The notes beneath the pieces were generated by a model, which did no database searches, had not been told where the DNA came from, and saw only the letters and a list, made by a program, of their open reading frames with translations. From assembly GCA_002390705.1 (NCBI GenBank), contig DGQA01000010.1, forward strand, positions 8,954 to 72,953: a stretch of 64,000 nt of DNA, given 5' to 3'. The DNA comes from Actinobacteria bacterium UBA4426 (GTDB lineage Bacteria > Actinomycetota > Actinomycetes > S36-B12). The position numbers and the translations under genes were made by a program. Each line of letters starts with the position of its first letter. Position 1 is the first letter of the stretch. Below, in pieces: positions 34,532 to 43,367 of the stretch.

Positions 34532-35563
34532 CTATACAAGGAGCTCAGCGATTTGGACGGCGTTCAGGGCTGCGCCCTTACGCAAGTTGTCACTGCTGAC
34601 AAAAAGCACGAGCCCTTTATTGCCGGGCACACTTTGGTCCCGGCGGATCCGCCCAACAAAAGTTGGATCAGCACCCGCGGCTTGCAGGGGTGTGGGAATA
34701 TCTGTGATCACAACCCCCGGAGCATCTTTCACAACTGCAATGGCTTTGTCTGGGGTGACGTCTCGGGAAAATTCGGCATTGATGCTCAAGGAGTGACCTG
34801 TAAAAACTGGGACTCGGACACACGTGCCCGACACCAGTAGATCTGGCAGCCCAAGAATCTTTCGGCTTTCATTACGGAGCTTCTGTTCTTCATCGGTTTC
34901 ATCAGTTCCGTCAGAAACTATTGATCCCGCGAGCGGGATTACGTCAAAAGCAATTGTGCGAACATACTTGTTCGGGTCAGGAAAATTCACCGAATTTCCG
35001 TCATAGGCTAACGCTGCGATGTCCTGGGTCATCGCGGCCTCAACTTGGGTCTTCAGTTCGGCAACACCGGCTAGCCCGCTCCCAGATACAGCTTGGAAAG
35101 TTGTCACGATCACACGCTGCAATCCAGCAAACTTATCTAATGCCTTGAGCACCGGCATTGCTGCCATGGTGGTGCAATTAGGGTTGGCAATTATGCCTTT
35201 TTTTGCATTTTTGACTTCCTCTGGATTTACTTCACTGACCACAAGCGGCACATCAGGATCCATGCGCCAAGCGGAGGAGTTGTCAATCACGGTCGCTCCG
35301 GAAGCCGCAAACTTTGGCGCGAGCTCCTTTGAGGTTCCACCACCAGCCGAAAAAATTGCAATGTCAATTCCTGAAAGATCGGCAGTTGCAGCGTCTTCAA
35401 CCACGTACTCCTGACCTTCCCACGTGATACTCGTCCCGGCGGAGCGTGCTGAAGACATCACCCGCAAAGAACTCACCGGGAAATTCCGCTCGGCAAGTAA
35501 TCGAAGAACGACCCCTCCCACTTGGCCGGTTGCCCCAACTACCGCGACGCTTTTCCCCGCCAT
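34532..35563 (-). CDS. asd: Aspartate-semialdehyde dehydrogenase
   Basis: The 343-residue enzyme reduces aspartyl phosphate to the semialdehyde with NADPH, in the lysine, threonine and methionine pathway and for diaminopimelate. It has the NADP loop VVGATGQVGG, the catalytic cysteine in NPNCTTMA and the later histidine in FTGHSLSI. The start at 35563 lies four bases after the ask stop; the frame to 35656 overlaps ask and is discounted. It meets arsI tail to tail with three bases between. Confidence 0.95.
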   Translation of the reverse strand: MAGKSVAVVGATGQVGGVVLRLLAERNFPVSSLRVMSSARSAGTSITWEGQEYVVEDAATADLSGIDIAIFSAGGGTSKELAPKFAASGATVIDNSSAWRMDPDVPLVVSEVNPEEVKNAKKGIIANPNCTTMAAMPVLKALDKFAGLQRVIVTTFQAVSGSGLAGVAELKTQVEAAMTQDIAALAYDGNSVNFPDPNKYVRTIAFDVIPLAGSIVSDGTDETDEEQKLRNESRKILGLPDLLVSGTCVRVPVFTGHSLSINAEFSRDVTPDKAIAVVKDAPGVVITDIPTPLQAAGADPTFVGRIRRDQSVPGNKGLVLFVSSDNLRKGAALNAVQIAELLV

Positions 35564-35567
35564 TTCT

Positions 35568-36854
35568 TCAACGCCCCGTTCCTGCATAGACAACAGCTTC
35601 ACCGTCAGAGTCCAAACCAAAAGCAGTATGCAACGCTTCAACGGCAGTATGTGCAAGTTCAGCCCTCGTCACAATAGAAATTCGGATCTCCGAAGTCGAA
35701 ATCATTTCAACGTTGACCCCTGCCTGGGCCAACGCTGAGAAGAAATCAGCCGAAACACCCGGGTGAGAACGCATCCCTGCTCCGACCAGCGACACCTTCG
35801 CAATTCCTTCGTCAACATTGAGTGACTCAAAATCAATTTTGTCGCGCGCTCCCTTGAGCGCCTCCATCGCCAAATTCACCGAGTCCGCTGCACACGTGAA
35901 TGTGACATCAGTTCTCCCGGTTGCGGTTGACGAAACATTTTGAACAATCATGTCAAGGTTTACTTTGGCATCAGCCAAGGCGCGGAAAATCGCTGCTGCC
36001 TCGCCCGGCTTATCGGGTACTCCAACAACGGTAATTTTTGCATCTTTTACGTCAGCTGCTACACCCGAAATAATTGGTTGCTCCACAAGCTTTCCTTCCT
36101 TGACTGCATCTGCGACACCTTGGGCTGACAGAACCCAGGTGCCTTCCGCGTGTGAAAATGATGAGCGTACGTGAATAGGAACGTCGAATCTGCGCGCGTA
36201 CTCAACGCAACGAAGGTGCAAGACTTTTGCACCCACCGCTGCGAGTTCCAGCATCTCTTCGTAGGTGACAAAGTCGATCTTGGATGCTTTCCTCACCACC
36301 CGCGGATCTGTAGTAAAGACACCGTCAACGTCAGTGTAAATCTCGCACGAGTCAGCATTGAGCGCGGCAGCAAGGGCAACCGCGGTTGTGTCTGACCCCC
36401 CACGACCCAGAGTCGTGATGTCTTTTGTGTCTTGGGCAACACCTTGAAAGCCAGCCACAATTGGGACGGCACCTTTGGCAAGCGCATCGGTAATCCGCCC
36501 CGGCGTGACATCAATAATCCTCGCCGCACCGTGAGCTGAGTCAGTGATCAAACCCGCTTGTGATCCCGTATAGGAACGGGACACTGCACCCAGGTCTGAA
36601 ATCGCCATTGCCAGAAGAGCCATTGAGATCCGCTCACCTGCGGTGAGCAACATGTCCAATTCGCGTGCGGGTGGAAGTGGTGATACCTGCTGGGCTAAAT
36701 CCATGAGTTCATCGGTTGAATCACCCATCGCCGAGACCACCACAACGACGTCATGGCCCGCTTGCTTCGTCTCCACGATTCGGCGGGCAACTCGTTTAAT
36801 GCTGGCGGCATCGGCGACACTGGAACCACCGTATTTTTGCACAATCAGGGACAC
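35568..36854 (-). CDS. ask: Aspartokinase (alpha subunit; internal beta start)
   Basis: The 428-residue enzyme phosphorylates aspartate. It has KYGGSSVAD at the N terminus, the kinase segment FQGVAQDTKDITTLGRGGSDTTA, and two ACT domains for feedback by lysine and threonine at the end. Length fits actinobacterial LysC alpha (421 in Corynebacterium glutamicum). A strong internal ribosome site at 36091-36101 before GTG 36086 would give the 172-residue beta subunit. GTG 36854 lies seven bases after TAAACT. It is followed by asd. Confidence 0.95.
   Translation of the reverse strand: MSLIVQKYGGSSVADAASIKRVARRIVETKQAGHDVVVVVSAMGDSTDELMDLAQQVSPLPPARELDMLLTAGERISMALLAMAISDLGAVSRSYTGSQAGLITDSAHGAARIIDVTPGRITDALAKGAVPIVAGFQGVAQDTKDITTLGRGGSDTTAVALAAALNADSCEIYTDVDGVFTTDPRVVRKASKIDFVTYEEMLELAAVGAKVLHLRCVEYARRFDVPIHVRSSFSHAEGTWVLSAQGVADAVKEGKLVEQPIISGVAADVKDAKITVVGVPDKPGEAAAIFRALADAKVNLDMIVQNVSSTATGRTDVTFTCAADSVNLAMEALKGARDKIDFESLNVDEGIAKVSLVGAGMRSHPGVSADFFSALAQAGVNVEMISTSEIRISIVTRAELAHTAVEALHTAFGLDSDGEAVVYAGTGR
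36084..36101 (-). promoter_or_regulatory. Internal ribosome binding site and start of the aspartokinase beta subunit
   Basis: On the minus strand AAGGAAGGAAA is followed by GCTT and then an in-frame GTG (codon 257 of ask). The product would run from 36086 to 35568, 172 residues, comprising the regulatory ACT region. In C. glutamicum and Bacillus the beta subunit is made in just this way. Confidence 0.75.
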
Positions 36855-36948
36855 GGATCCAAGTTTAGTCTGAACGGGTAACCTGACCGATGAGGACCAA
36901 TCCAGCTATAGCCTCAGCAGACACGAAATTCTTATGGTCAGGGAGCAA

Positions 36949-37812
36949 ATGGGCGGCACGCACGTAATTGACGCACATCAAGTGGTAAAGAACTATGGGG
37001 AATTCAGCGCTCTCGCAGGTGTTTCCGTGCACGTTGATGCCGGCGAATGTCTCGCCCTCCTTGGCCCCAATGGCGCCGGCAAAACCACACTTACCGAAAT
37101 CCTTGAGGGATACCGCACCCGCGACGGCGGTAAGGTCGAAGTACTCGGGGTCGACCCCAGCAAGCCAACAGGTGCTTGGCGTTCGAAACTCGGGATCGTC
37201 CTCCAAAATGCAAGTGACCTCGCAGACCTCACAGTGACGGAAACAATCACCCACTTCGCCCGTTACTACCCCAATCCAGCTGATCCCGAGCAGGTAATAG
37301 CCGCTGTAGGATTGACCGAGAAGGCCGCCTCACGCAATGGCAAGCTCAGTGGCGGGCAACGGCGCAGGCTCGATGTTGCCCTCGGCATAATTGGTAACCC
37401 TGAAGTGTTGTTCTTGGATGAGCCCACCACCGGCTTCGATCCGGAGGCACGGCGAGAGTTCTGGGTACTCATTGATCGTCTCAAACTAGAAGGCACCACG
37501 ATCCTGCTCACAACTCACTATCTGGATGAAGCACAATACTTGGCCGACCGAGTCGCGGTCATCGCCCGCGGCCAGATCGTGGCACACGGAACGCCGGACT
37601 CAATCGGCCATCGGGGTGACGCAATCGTGACGTGGTCCGAAGGTAAGCGTGAAATGAGCGAGTCCACTACCGAGCCCACAGCATTTGTGGCTGCCCTCGC
37701 CAGCAAATTTAATGGGGAGATACCGCATCTTCGAGTACGCCGTGCATCTTTGGAGGACGCCTACCTTGAGTTGATAGCCCAAGACCGAGACATCCATGTT
37801 GGTGAGCAATGA
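36949..37812 (+). CDS. ABC transporter ATP-binding protein
   Basis: The protein of 287 residues has Walker A GPNGAGKTT, signature LSGGQRRRLDVAL, Walker B EVLFLDEPTTG and the H-loop TTHYLDEA. It is of the drug or polysaccharide exporter type (DrrA/CcmA-like) with a C-terminal extra domain. The start is uncertain: AGGGAG lies three bases before ATG 36949, and ATG 36934 is an in-frame alternative without such a site. It overlaps the permease gene by four bases. The substrate cannot be told. Confidence 0.9.
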   Translation: MGGTHVIDAHQVVKNYGEFSALAGVSVHVDAGECLALLGPNGAGKTTLTEILEGYRTRDGGKVEVLGVDPSKPTGAWRSKLGIVLQNASDLADLTVTETITHFARYYPNPADPEQVIAAVGLTEKAASRNGKLSGGQRRRLDVALGIIGNPEVLFLDEPTTGFDPEARREFWVLIDRLKLEGTTILLTTHYLDEAQYLADRVAVIARGQIVAHGTPDSIGHRGDAIVTWSEGKREMSESTTEPTAFVAALASKFNGEIPHLRVRRASLEDAYLELIAQDRDIHVGEQ

Positions 37813-38624
37813 CAAACTTTATTCGCCTAGACGCTGTTGGGATGGGCATGGGCCGGGTAGGAATCGAGCTCAAACAATTCTTTCGAGACCGAGAATCCGC
37901 TGTATTCAATTTCTTACTGCCCATGATTCTTCTGGTAATTTTCGGTTCAGTATTTGGTGAACAGGATCTGGGTGATTCCGACATTACGTTTTCACAATAC
38001 TTCGTTGCCGGGATGATCGCCTCCGGGATTCTCTACACATCCTTTCAGAATCTGGCCATATCGATCCCCATGGAACGCGAGGACGGAACCCTCAAACGTC
38101 TCCAAGGAACACCGATGCCGCCCGCTGCATTCTTTATCGGGAAAATTGGTATGGTTTTTGTGGCCTACATCGCACAAGTCACCATCTTGATCGCCGTTGG
38201 AGTGCTCTTTTTTGACATTGACATTCCGACAACGTCATTTGCCATCTTCACCTTTATTTGGATCAGCATCCTTGGCCTGATCGCGACGACCCTACTGGGA
38301 ATTGCGTACTCCGTCGTGCCCAAACAAGGGCGTGGCGCGGCTGCATTGGTTTCCCCTGTAGTGCTCGTGCTGCAATTCACATCAGGTGTGTTTTTCGTGT
38401 TCACTGACCTCCCACAGTGGATGCAAAGCTTCGCATCATTATTTCCTCTGAAGTGGCTCGCCCAAGGAATGCGCAGTGTATTTCTCCCCGAGTCTGCAGC
38501 GGCTATGGAAGTTAACGGTTCATGGGAACTCGGCTTGACCGCAGTCGTTCTCGTGGTGTGGATTGCGCTCGGCGCGCTACTTGCCACACTGTTTTTCCGT
38601 TGGGCCCCGCGGGGAGAAAACTAA
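37809..38624 (+). CDS. ABC-2 type transporter permease
   Basis: The protein of 271 residues has six membrane helices and the ABC-2 pattern, with the cytoplasmic REDGTLKRLQGTPMP segment typical of DrrB-like permeases. It forms an exporter with the upstream ATPase. Its TAA overlaps the recR stop on the other strand. Confidence 0.9.
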   Translation: MTNFIRLDAVGMGMGRVGIELKQFFRDRESAVFNFLLPMILLVIFGSVFGEQDLGDSDITFSQYFVAGMIASGILYTSFQNLAISIPMEREDGTLKRLQGTPMPPAAFFIGKIGMVFVAYIAQVTILIAVGVLFFDIDIPTTSFAIFTFIWISILGLIATTLLGIAYSVVPKQGRGAAALVSPVVLVLQFTSGVFFVFTDLPQWMQSFASLFPLKWLAQGMRSVFLPESAAAMEVNGSWELGLTAVVLVVWIALGALLATLFFRWAPRGEN

Positions 38625-39220
38625 GATCCGACTTGGCGCCGCCCAGCGAACGCGCGGCCTAAAGTTATTTCATCGGCGTATTCCAGATCCCCGCCAACAG
38701 GTAGTCCACTGGCCAGCCGTGAGACCGTGAGACCCAAGGGGACCAACAGGCGCGAAAGATAAGTGGCCGTGGCTTCACCCTCAAGGTTGGGGTCCGTGGC
38801 CAAGATCACCTCAGTGACACTGCCGTCGGCTAGTCGAAGCATGAGCTCGCGGATTCGCAGATCATCCGGGCCAACTCCATCAATTGGGTTAATTGAGCCA
38901 CCCAAAATGTGATACCCGCCGCGGAACTCACGGGTCTTCTCAATTGCTACAACATCTTTGGGTTCCTCCACAACACACAGCACACTCGAATCGCGTTTAG
39001 GGTCAAGACAAATTCGACACTGTGGATTCTGGGCAACATTCCCGCAAATTTCGCAGAACTGCACTTTTTCTTTTACTTCAAGAAGTACTTCAGCTAGGCG
39101 TTTCACGTCGTCTGGGTCCTCGCCGAGGATGTGAAACGCGATGCGCTGTGCGCTTTTGGGACCAACACCGGGTAGGCGCCCTAGTTCGTCAATCAAGTCT
39201 TGAACGATTCCTTCATACAT
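38621..39220 (-). CDS. recR: Recombination protein RecR
   Basis: The 199-residue protein has a helix-hairpin-helix (LGRLPGVGPKSAQRIAF), the zinc finger CEICGNVAQNPQCRIC, and the Toprim motif VILATDPNLEGEATA. It loads RecA at gaps with RecO and RecF. It lies seven bases after dnaX, the usual dnaX-recR pairing. The small nucleoid protein YbaB, often between the two, is absent. Confidence 0.96.
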   Translation of the reverse strand: MYEGIVQDLIDELGRLPGVGPKSAQRIAFHILGEDPDDVKRLAEVLLEVKEKVQFCEICGNVAQNPQCRICLDPKRDSSVLCVVEEPKDVVAIEKTREFRGGYHILGGSINPIDGVGPDDLRIRELMLRLADGSVTEVILATDPNLEGEATATYLSRLLVPLGLTVSRLASGLPVGGDLEYADEITLGRAFAGRRQVGS

Positions 39221-39226
39221 TATGTG

Positions 39227-41017
39227 CTAACCGTTCTCAATTTCGCCGATGGAGACTCCCCCAAGTTCCTTAGCAATCAGATCCGCGCCTGTTACTTCAC
39301 TTGATGCGGAATCATCCATGCTGGGGGCATCTTCTTCCTCCGGAACGGGCGGAACGATAGCGCCACCGACAATGCCTTTTGCCCCCAAGACGATATCGAT
39401 CTCCGTGTCGATTTTCAGCACATCAAGAATTGCCTGGCGTAAGCGCTCGTCGTGCCCGCCAGATTTCACGTTGTTGTAGTGGCCTGAGTCTTTAACACCT
39501 ACCGCAAGTACCCCGTTATCAAAAGATAACGGCGTTGACTCTGTGAACCCCATCCAGGCGACACGTGAATACTTCGACAGCGCGTCCATGACTGCCGGCC
39601 ACATTGATGTAAATGACGCAACAGTGGTGTTCCCCGGATTAGTAACGGGGGCTGGTGCTGTTACCGGCTTCGGAGTGTTTTCAACTGGCTCAACTGCAGC
39701 TGGCTTTGCCGGCTTCTTGGGTGGTGCGGGCACAGGTGGTGCGGGCACAACAGGCTTGGCGGGCGGTAGAGCGACTTCGGTGGCGACGGGTGTGACCTGT
39801 GCACCGGCCGGTGCGTGATTCAGCACCCCAGAACGCTCTAGCAGCTCCACCCGAGCAAGAAGGCCATCGGTTGAATCATCGGTTGCGGGCAGAAGCAATT
39901 TCGCCATGAGCAGTTCAAGTTGGAGCCGGGGTGCAGTTGCTCCTTTAATCTCAGTTAACGCCCGGCTGACCAGGTCACCGGCGCGCGCCAATTCGGCTGC
40001 ACCAATGCGGGACGCCTGATCGACTTCAGTGGCGATCACTTCCTCTGGCGCGTGGATCAAGCCACTCTCGGCGGCTCCCGGAATTCTCTGCAAAACAATC
40101 AGGTCACGAACCCGTTCAAGTAGGTCGGTGACAAATCGCCTGGGTTCGTTGCCCAATTCAATGACTCGGTCAACTGCGGTAAACAATGCGGCGCCATCGC
40201 GATTAATTAGCGCATTTACGGTTTCGTCAAGCAATGCTGAATCTGTTACGCCTAACTGCAGGACCGCTTCCTGATAGGTAACGCCCTCCGGCCCACAACC
40301 AGAAATAATTTGACCCAATATTGATAGCGAATCGCGCACACTCCCGGTACCAGCCCGGGCAATCAGGGCGAGTGCCGCGGGATCAGCGGGGATTCCTTCA
40401 CTAGCACACACCATGACCAAATGTTCTTGCAAAATCTTCACAGGCACTAACCGGAAACCGTAGTTGTGGGTCCGTGAGCGAATTGTGGGGAGAACTTTGT
40501 CCGCTTCGGTTGTCGCAAATATAAAACGGACATGCTCGGGTGGCTCTTCAACTAGTTTCAGTAATGCGTTGAAGCCTTGTGGCGTAATCATGTGAGCTTC
40601 ATCGATTATGTACACCTTGTAAGGCGATTTTGCGGGACCAAACATGGCCCGTTCGCGCAGATCACGGGTGTCGTCCACCCCGCCGTGGCTGGCAGCATCA
40701 AGTTCAATCACATCTATTGAGCCTGAACCCGTCGCGGACAAATCAATGCAGCTTTCACATTCTCCGCATGGATCCGGTGTCGGTCCTAGCTCACAGTTAA
40801 TTGATCGGGCCAAAATGCGCGCAGTCGAAGTTTTTCCGCAACCCCGTGGACCAGAAAGCAAATACGCATGATGGATCCGATTATTTTCCAGCGCCCTGCG
40901 CAATGGGCCCGTTACATGATCCTGGCCAACAACTTCATTGAGAGTCGCTGGCCGATACGACCGATAAAGTGCCATTGAGGGAGCCTTCGGACTGACCCCT
41001 TGCGTCGTTTCTGGCAC
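39227..41017 (-). CDS. dnaX: DNA polymerase III subunits gamma/tau
   Basis: The 596-residue clamp-loader protein has Walker A GPRGCGKTST near residue 55, a four-cysteine zinc site (CELGPTPDPCGECESC), the RFIFATTEADKV block and sensor 1, then a proline-alanine-rich linker (about residues 400-460) and a C-terminal tau domain. GTG 41017 is chosen because TAAGGT lies exactly six bases upstream; ATG 40975 (MALYRSYRP) is the alternative. No slippery frameshift site was seen. The SRP RNA gene lies 35 bases upstream on the same strand. Confidence 0.94.
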   Translation of the reverse strand: MPETTQGVSPKAPSMALYRSYRPATLNEVVGQDHVTGPLRRALENNRIHHAYLLSGPRGCGKTSTARILARSINCELGPTPDPCGECESCIDLSATGSGSIDVIELDAASHGGVDDTRDLRERAMFGPAKSPYKVYIIDEAHMITPQGFNALLKLVEEPPEHVRFIFATTEADKVLPTIRSRTHNYGFRLVPVKILQEHLVMVCASEGIPADPAALALIARAGTGSVRDSLSILGQIISGCGPEGVTYQEAVLQLGVTDSALLDETVNALINRDGAALFTAVDRVIELGNEPRRFVTDLLERVRDLIVLQRIPGAAESGLIHAPEEVIATEVDQASRIGAAELARAGDLVSRALTEIKGATAPRLQLELLMAKLLLPATDDSTDGLLARVELLERSGVLNHAPAGAQVTPVATEVALPPAKPVVPAPPVPAPPKKPAKPAAVEPVENTPKPVTAPAPVTNPGNTTVASFTSMWPAVMDALSKYSRVAWMGFTESTPLSFDNGVLAVGVKDSGHYNNVKSGGHDERLRQAILDVLKIDTEIDIVLGAKGIVGGAIVPPVPEEEDAPSMDDSASSEVTGADLIAKELGGVSIGEIENG

Positions 41018-41023
41018 AACGCA

Positions 41024-41029
41024 ACCTTA
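41024..41029 (-). promoter_or_regulatory. Leaderless -10 element of dnaX
   Basis: On the minus strand TAAGGT is followed by six bases and GTG 41017. Confidence 0.5.
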
Positions 41030-41051
41030 GTCGGCATCGAATGAAACAAGG

Positions 41052-41138
41052 GATCCCCCGCACACCTACCAGAGCCCGCCTGCCCTTGCTGCCTTCCGGC
41101 CCTGGGGGATTCAACGAGGTGATACCGCACGGGGGATC
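41052..41138 (-). ncRNA. ffs: Signal recognition particle RNA (small bacterial type)
   Basis: On the minus strand the apical core GGGCCGGAAGGCAGCAAGGG is the SRP domain IV, with the GGAA tetraloop and the internal-loop purines. The ends pair: GATCCCCCG at the 5' end with CGGGGGATC at the 3' end. The length, about 87 bases, fits the small SRP RNA. The place between dnaX and a tRNA-Ser gene is the usual actinobacterial one. Confidence 0.92.
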
Positions 41139-41201
41139 GGCCCTAAGGCTACGCGTAAGCCAGTGCACGGTGAAAGCGAGGCTATGGGTAGCCTCTCCCG
41201 C

Positions 41202-41289
41202 GGAGGATTCGCCTAGTGGCCTATGGCGCTCGCTTGGAAAGCGGGTTGGGTTAACGCCCTCAGGGGTTCGAATCCCCTATCCTCCGCCA
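41202..41289 (+). tRNA. tRNA-Ser(GGA)
   Basis: Acceptor GGAGGAT pairs with ATCCTCC, anticodon GGA lies in TTGGAAA, a long variable arm is present, the T-loop is GTTCGAATC, and CCA is encoded. Confidence 0.95.
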
Positions 41290-41575
41290 CATCGATGATC
41301 CGCGCACGCATACGGCCGATTTTTTCGGTCGCCGGGTCCACGTTCTGTACAATTTCACGGCCAGTTTTTATGTAAAGTCCCCATTCGTCATTTCCGAAAA
41401 TTGCCGGAACGGGTTAGCTGGACCTGCGGTCCGCTCGTGAACCCTGACTGTGGCGAGGAGTGGCTCATCACCGATTACTAAGATCCCCGATGACTACTCG
41501 GTGACTCCCCGTTCAGAGTTGAGATTTTTCGATGCCCTTCATGGCCTAGGCCACACAACTTGTAATCTCTCCCAC

Positions 41576-41665
41576 GGTGGCGTGTCCGAGCGGCCAAAGG
41601 AGCGCGCCTCGAAAGCGCGTGTGGGGGCAACCTCACCGTGGGTTCAAATCCCACCGCCACCGCCA
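41576..41665 (+). tRNA. tRNA-Ser(CGA)
   Basis: Acceptor GGTGGCG pairs with CGCCACC, anticodon CGA lies in CTCGAAA, the variable arm is long, and CCA is encoded. The 286 bases between the two tRNA-Ser genes show no gene. Confidence 0.95.
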
Positions 41666-41671
41666 CACTTT

Positions 41672-42310
41672 CTAGCTCTCGTCTGGGGACTCCGAAACGC
41701 TGGGGGCGGCTTCGGGGACTGTGCAGCCTTCTGGGGACGCGCTCGCCGAAGGCTGCGCGAGTTCGGCAACTACCTCGGCATCGTTGGCGAGGTCAGAGAA
41801 CTGTTGGCCTAGAACCACGTCAACGCGCTTGCCGGTACGATCATCTTTGATCAGGGTCGCATCAGGGAAGTGATAGGCAACAAGCTTCGCATTTGCTTCG
41901 CCTTTTGCGCCGTACCGAATCTCACCAGCGCCCTGCACGCCCACACCCAGTGGATCGTTCTCCACTTTAGCGATCTTGAACCCCCGCACACTAAGGAACT
42001 TGGACGTCTCTCCCGCAATCCCCACGCGTTTAGTTGAGTTATAGACGTTGAGGGTAACCCGCGATGCGCGTGGTAATACTTCAGCGGGGGTCACCATGAC
42101 TGAGGTGCAACCGTCTACCAATGCCGATGCGCTTGGAGATGCTGTCGAATCGGCGACATCTGCTCCACCCGAGCCCTTGAATAAGGTCGCGATCCCGAAA
42201 CCCACACCAAAAAGGACCAGCATGGCAACAAAAATCAGCACCACTGTCAACCAGAGCGGCCGTTGGGCAGGGCGAGTTTTGGGACGCCCGATTCTTTGAG
42301 GTGTTGACAT
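41672..42310 (-). CDS. Membrane protein with LytR_C domain
   Basis: The 212-residue protein has a basic N terminus, one membrane helix (WLTVVLIFVAMLVLFGVGFG), a serine-rich linker and an extracytoplasmic LytR_C domain (RVTLNVYNSTKRVGIAGET, then FLSVRGFKIAKVEND). The tail after about residue 175 is low in complexity. Such proteins occur near cell-wall polymer ligases, but no LCP domain is present here. TAGTCT lies seven bases before its ATG. Its function is unknown. Confidence 0.82.
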   Translation of the reverse strand: MSTPQRIGRPKTRPAQRPLWLTVVLIFVAMLVLFGVGFGIATLFKGSGGADVADSTASPSASALVDGCTSVMVTPAEVLPRASRVTLNVYNSTKRVGIAGETSKFLSVRGFKIAKVENDPLGVGVQGAGEIRYGAKGEANAKLVAYHFPDATLIKDDRTGKRVDVVLGQQFSDLANDAEVVAELAQPSASASPEGCTVPEAAPSVSESPDES

Positions 42311-42320
42311 TGACTACAGA

Positions 42321-42794
42321 CTAACGTTTTTCGCTAAAAAATTCCCGAACCAACTGCCCGGTTTCGTTTTCCAGCACACCAGGAATTACTTCTACTTGGT
42401 GATTCATTCGCTGGTCGCGCACTAGGTCCCACCGGGATCCCACTGCGCCATATTCCTCATTCCACGAGCCAATTACTAGCTGTGGGACCCGCGCCATGGT
42501 GATTGCCCCCGCACACATGGGGCACGGTTCAAGGGTTACATACATTGTTGAGCGCGCGATCCGCCAGTCGCCGAGTTGTGCTCCAGCCGCACGCAGGGCC
42601 AGGATTTCCGCATGGGCTGTTGGGTCTTGGTGTTGTTCGCGGGAATTTCCTGCTCGAGCGATAATTTCTCCCTGATCAGTCACGATCACCGCGCCGATGG
42701 GAATATCACCCCGCCCCGCCGCAATTTTGGCTTGCTCAATGGCCTGACGCATAAAACCTTCATGCAGCTGGGTTTGGTTGGGCGCGCTAGTCAC
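42321..42794 (-). CDS. tadA: tRNA adenosine(34) deaminase
   Basis: The 157-residue enzyme converts A34 to inosine in tRNA-Arg(ACG). It has the zinc motifs THAEILALR and PCPMCAGAI of the CDA fold. GTG 42794 is preferred because it overlaps the upstream stop in a GTGA; the ATG at 42815 overlaps more. It is the Rv3752c equivalent, paired with Rv3753c-like protein as in other actinobacteria. The name tadA is shared with the pilus ATPase at 3.9 kb, which is unrelated. Confidence 0.92.
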   Translation of the reverse strand: MTSAPNQTQLHEGFMRQAIEQAKIAAGRGDIPIGAVIVTDQGEIIARAGNSREQHQDPTAHAEILALRAAGAQLGDWRIARSTMYVTLEPCPMCAGAITMARVPQLVIGSWNEEYGAVGSRWDLVRDQRMNHQVEVIPGVLENETGQLVREFFSEKR

Positions 42795-43279
42795 TGATTG
42801 CGGATCTTCTGCCAAGCAAATTCAGCTCCAATGCGCTTAAATATTTCGGAGATCTGTTGATCCGGCTCCAGATCCGGGTTGTCGCAGATCATGGAGAGAT
42901 CCTGCGATTTGAGTCCAAAGTTCGATAGCAAGTGTAGGTCGCCGACCGCTTCGAACTCTTCGAAGTCGCCCTCTTCCCAGTCCAAGTCGATGAGGTCGGC
43001 GGCGTCTTCGGCTATATCCCAGTCCAGGAGCGCCGCACCATCACTGATGACGACCTCGGTCTTCTGGTTGTCGTTCCGGAGTAGAATAAAGAACTCTTCG
43101 CCCACCCCTACGGCGGCGTACACTCCGCCTTCACCGGGGTATTGCTTGCACAATGCCAAAAGGTCATCAAGAACAATGCTGTGCTGCGCCGGAACCGGGA
43201 TTGAATTCCACACCCCATCTTCGCGCCACAAAATGGCACTGTAATCAAGGTCCTCTATGCGTACCTGCTCAGTTGCCAT
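42791..43279 (-). CDS. tRNA adenosine deaminase-associated protein (Rv3753c-like)
   Basis: The 162-residue protein is acidic, especially in LDWDIAEDAADLIDLDWEEG. It belongs to the actinobacterial family named for its place upstream of tadA, and it overlaps that gene by four bases. It has no known catalytic motif. The start at ATG 43279 (MATEQVRIEDLD) replaces a longer frame that runs into the upp promoter. Its role is unknown; translational coupling suggests an interaction with the deaminase. Confidence 0.85.
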   Translation of the reverse strand: MATEQVRIEDLDYSAILWREDGVWNSIPVPAQHSIVLDDLLALCKQYPGEGGVYAAVGVGEEFFILLRNDNQKTEVVISDGAALLDWDIAEDAADLIDLDWEEGDFEEFEAVGDLHLLSNFGLKSQDLSMICDNPDLEPDQQISEIFKRIGAEFAWQKIRNQ

Positions 43280-43367
43280 GGCGTAATAGTTGCACGTTTC
43301 CCACCCACAGCGCGACCTCGATCCAATATTAGTGAGCGCCTGCAGGCCTTGCGCTAGTCTTGAGGGC

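Noticed and set aside
41041..41298. An open frame of 85 residues over the SRP RNA and first tRNA-Ser
   Set aside because: It is made up of RNA gene sequence; the SRP core and the tRNA fold account for it.
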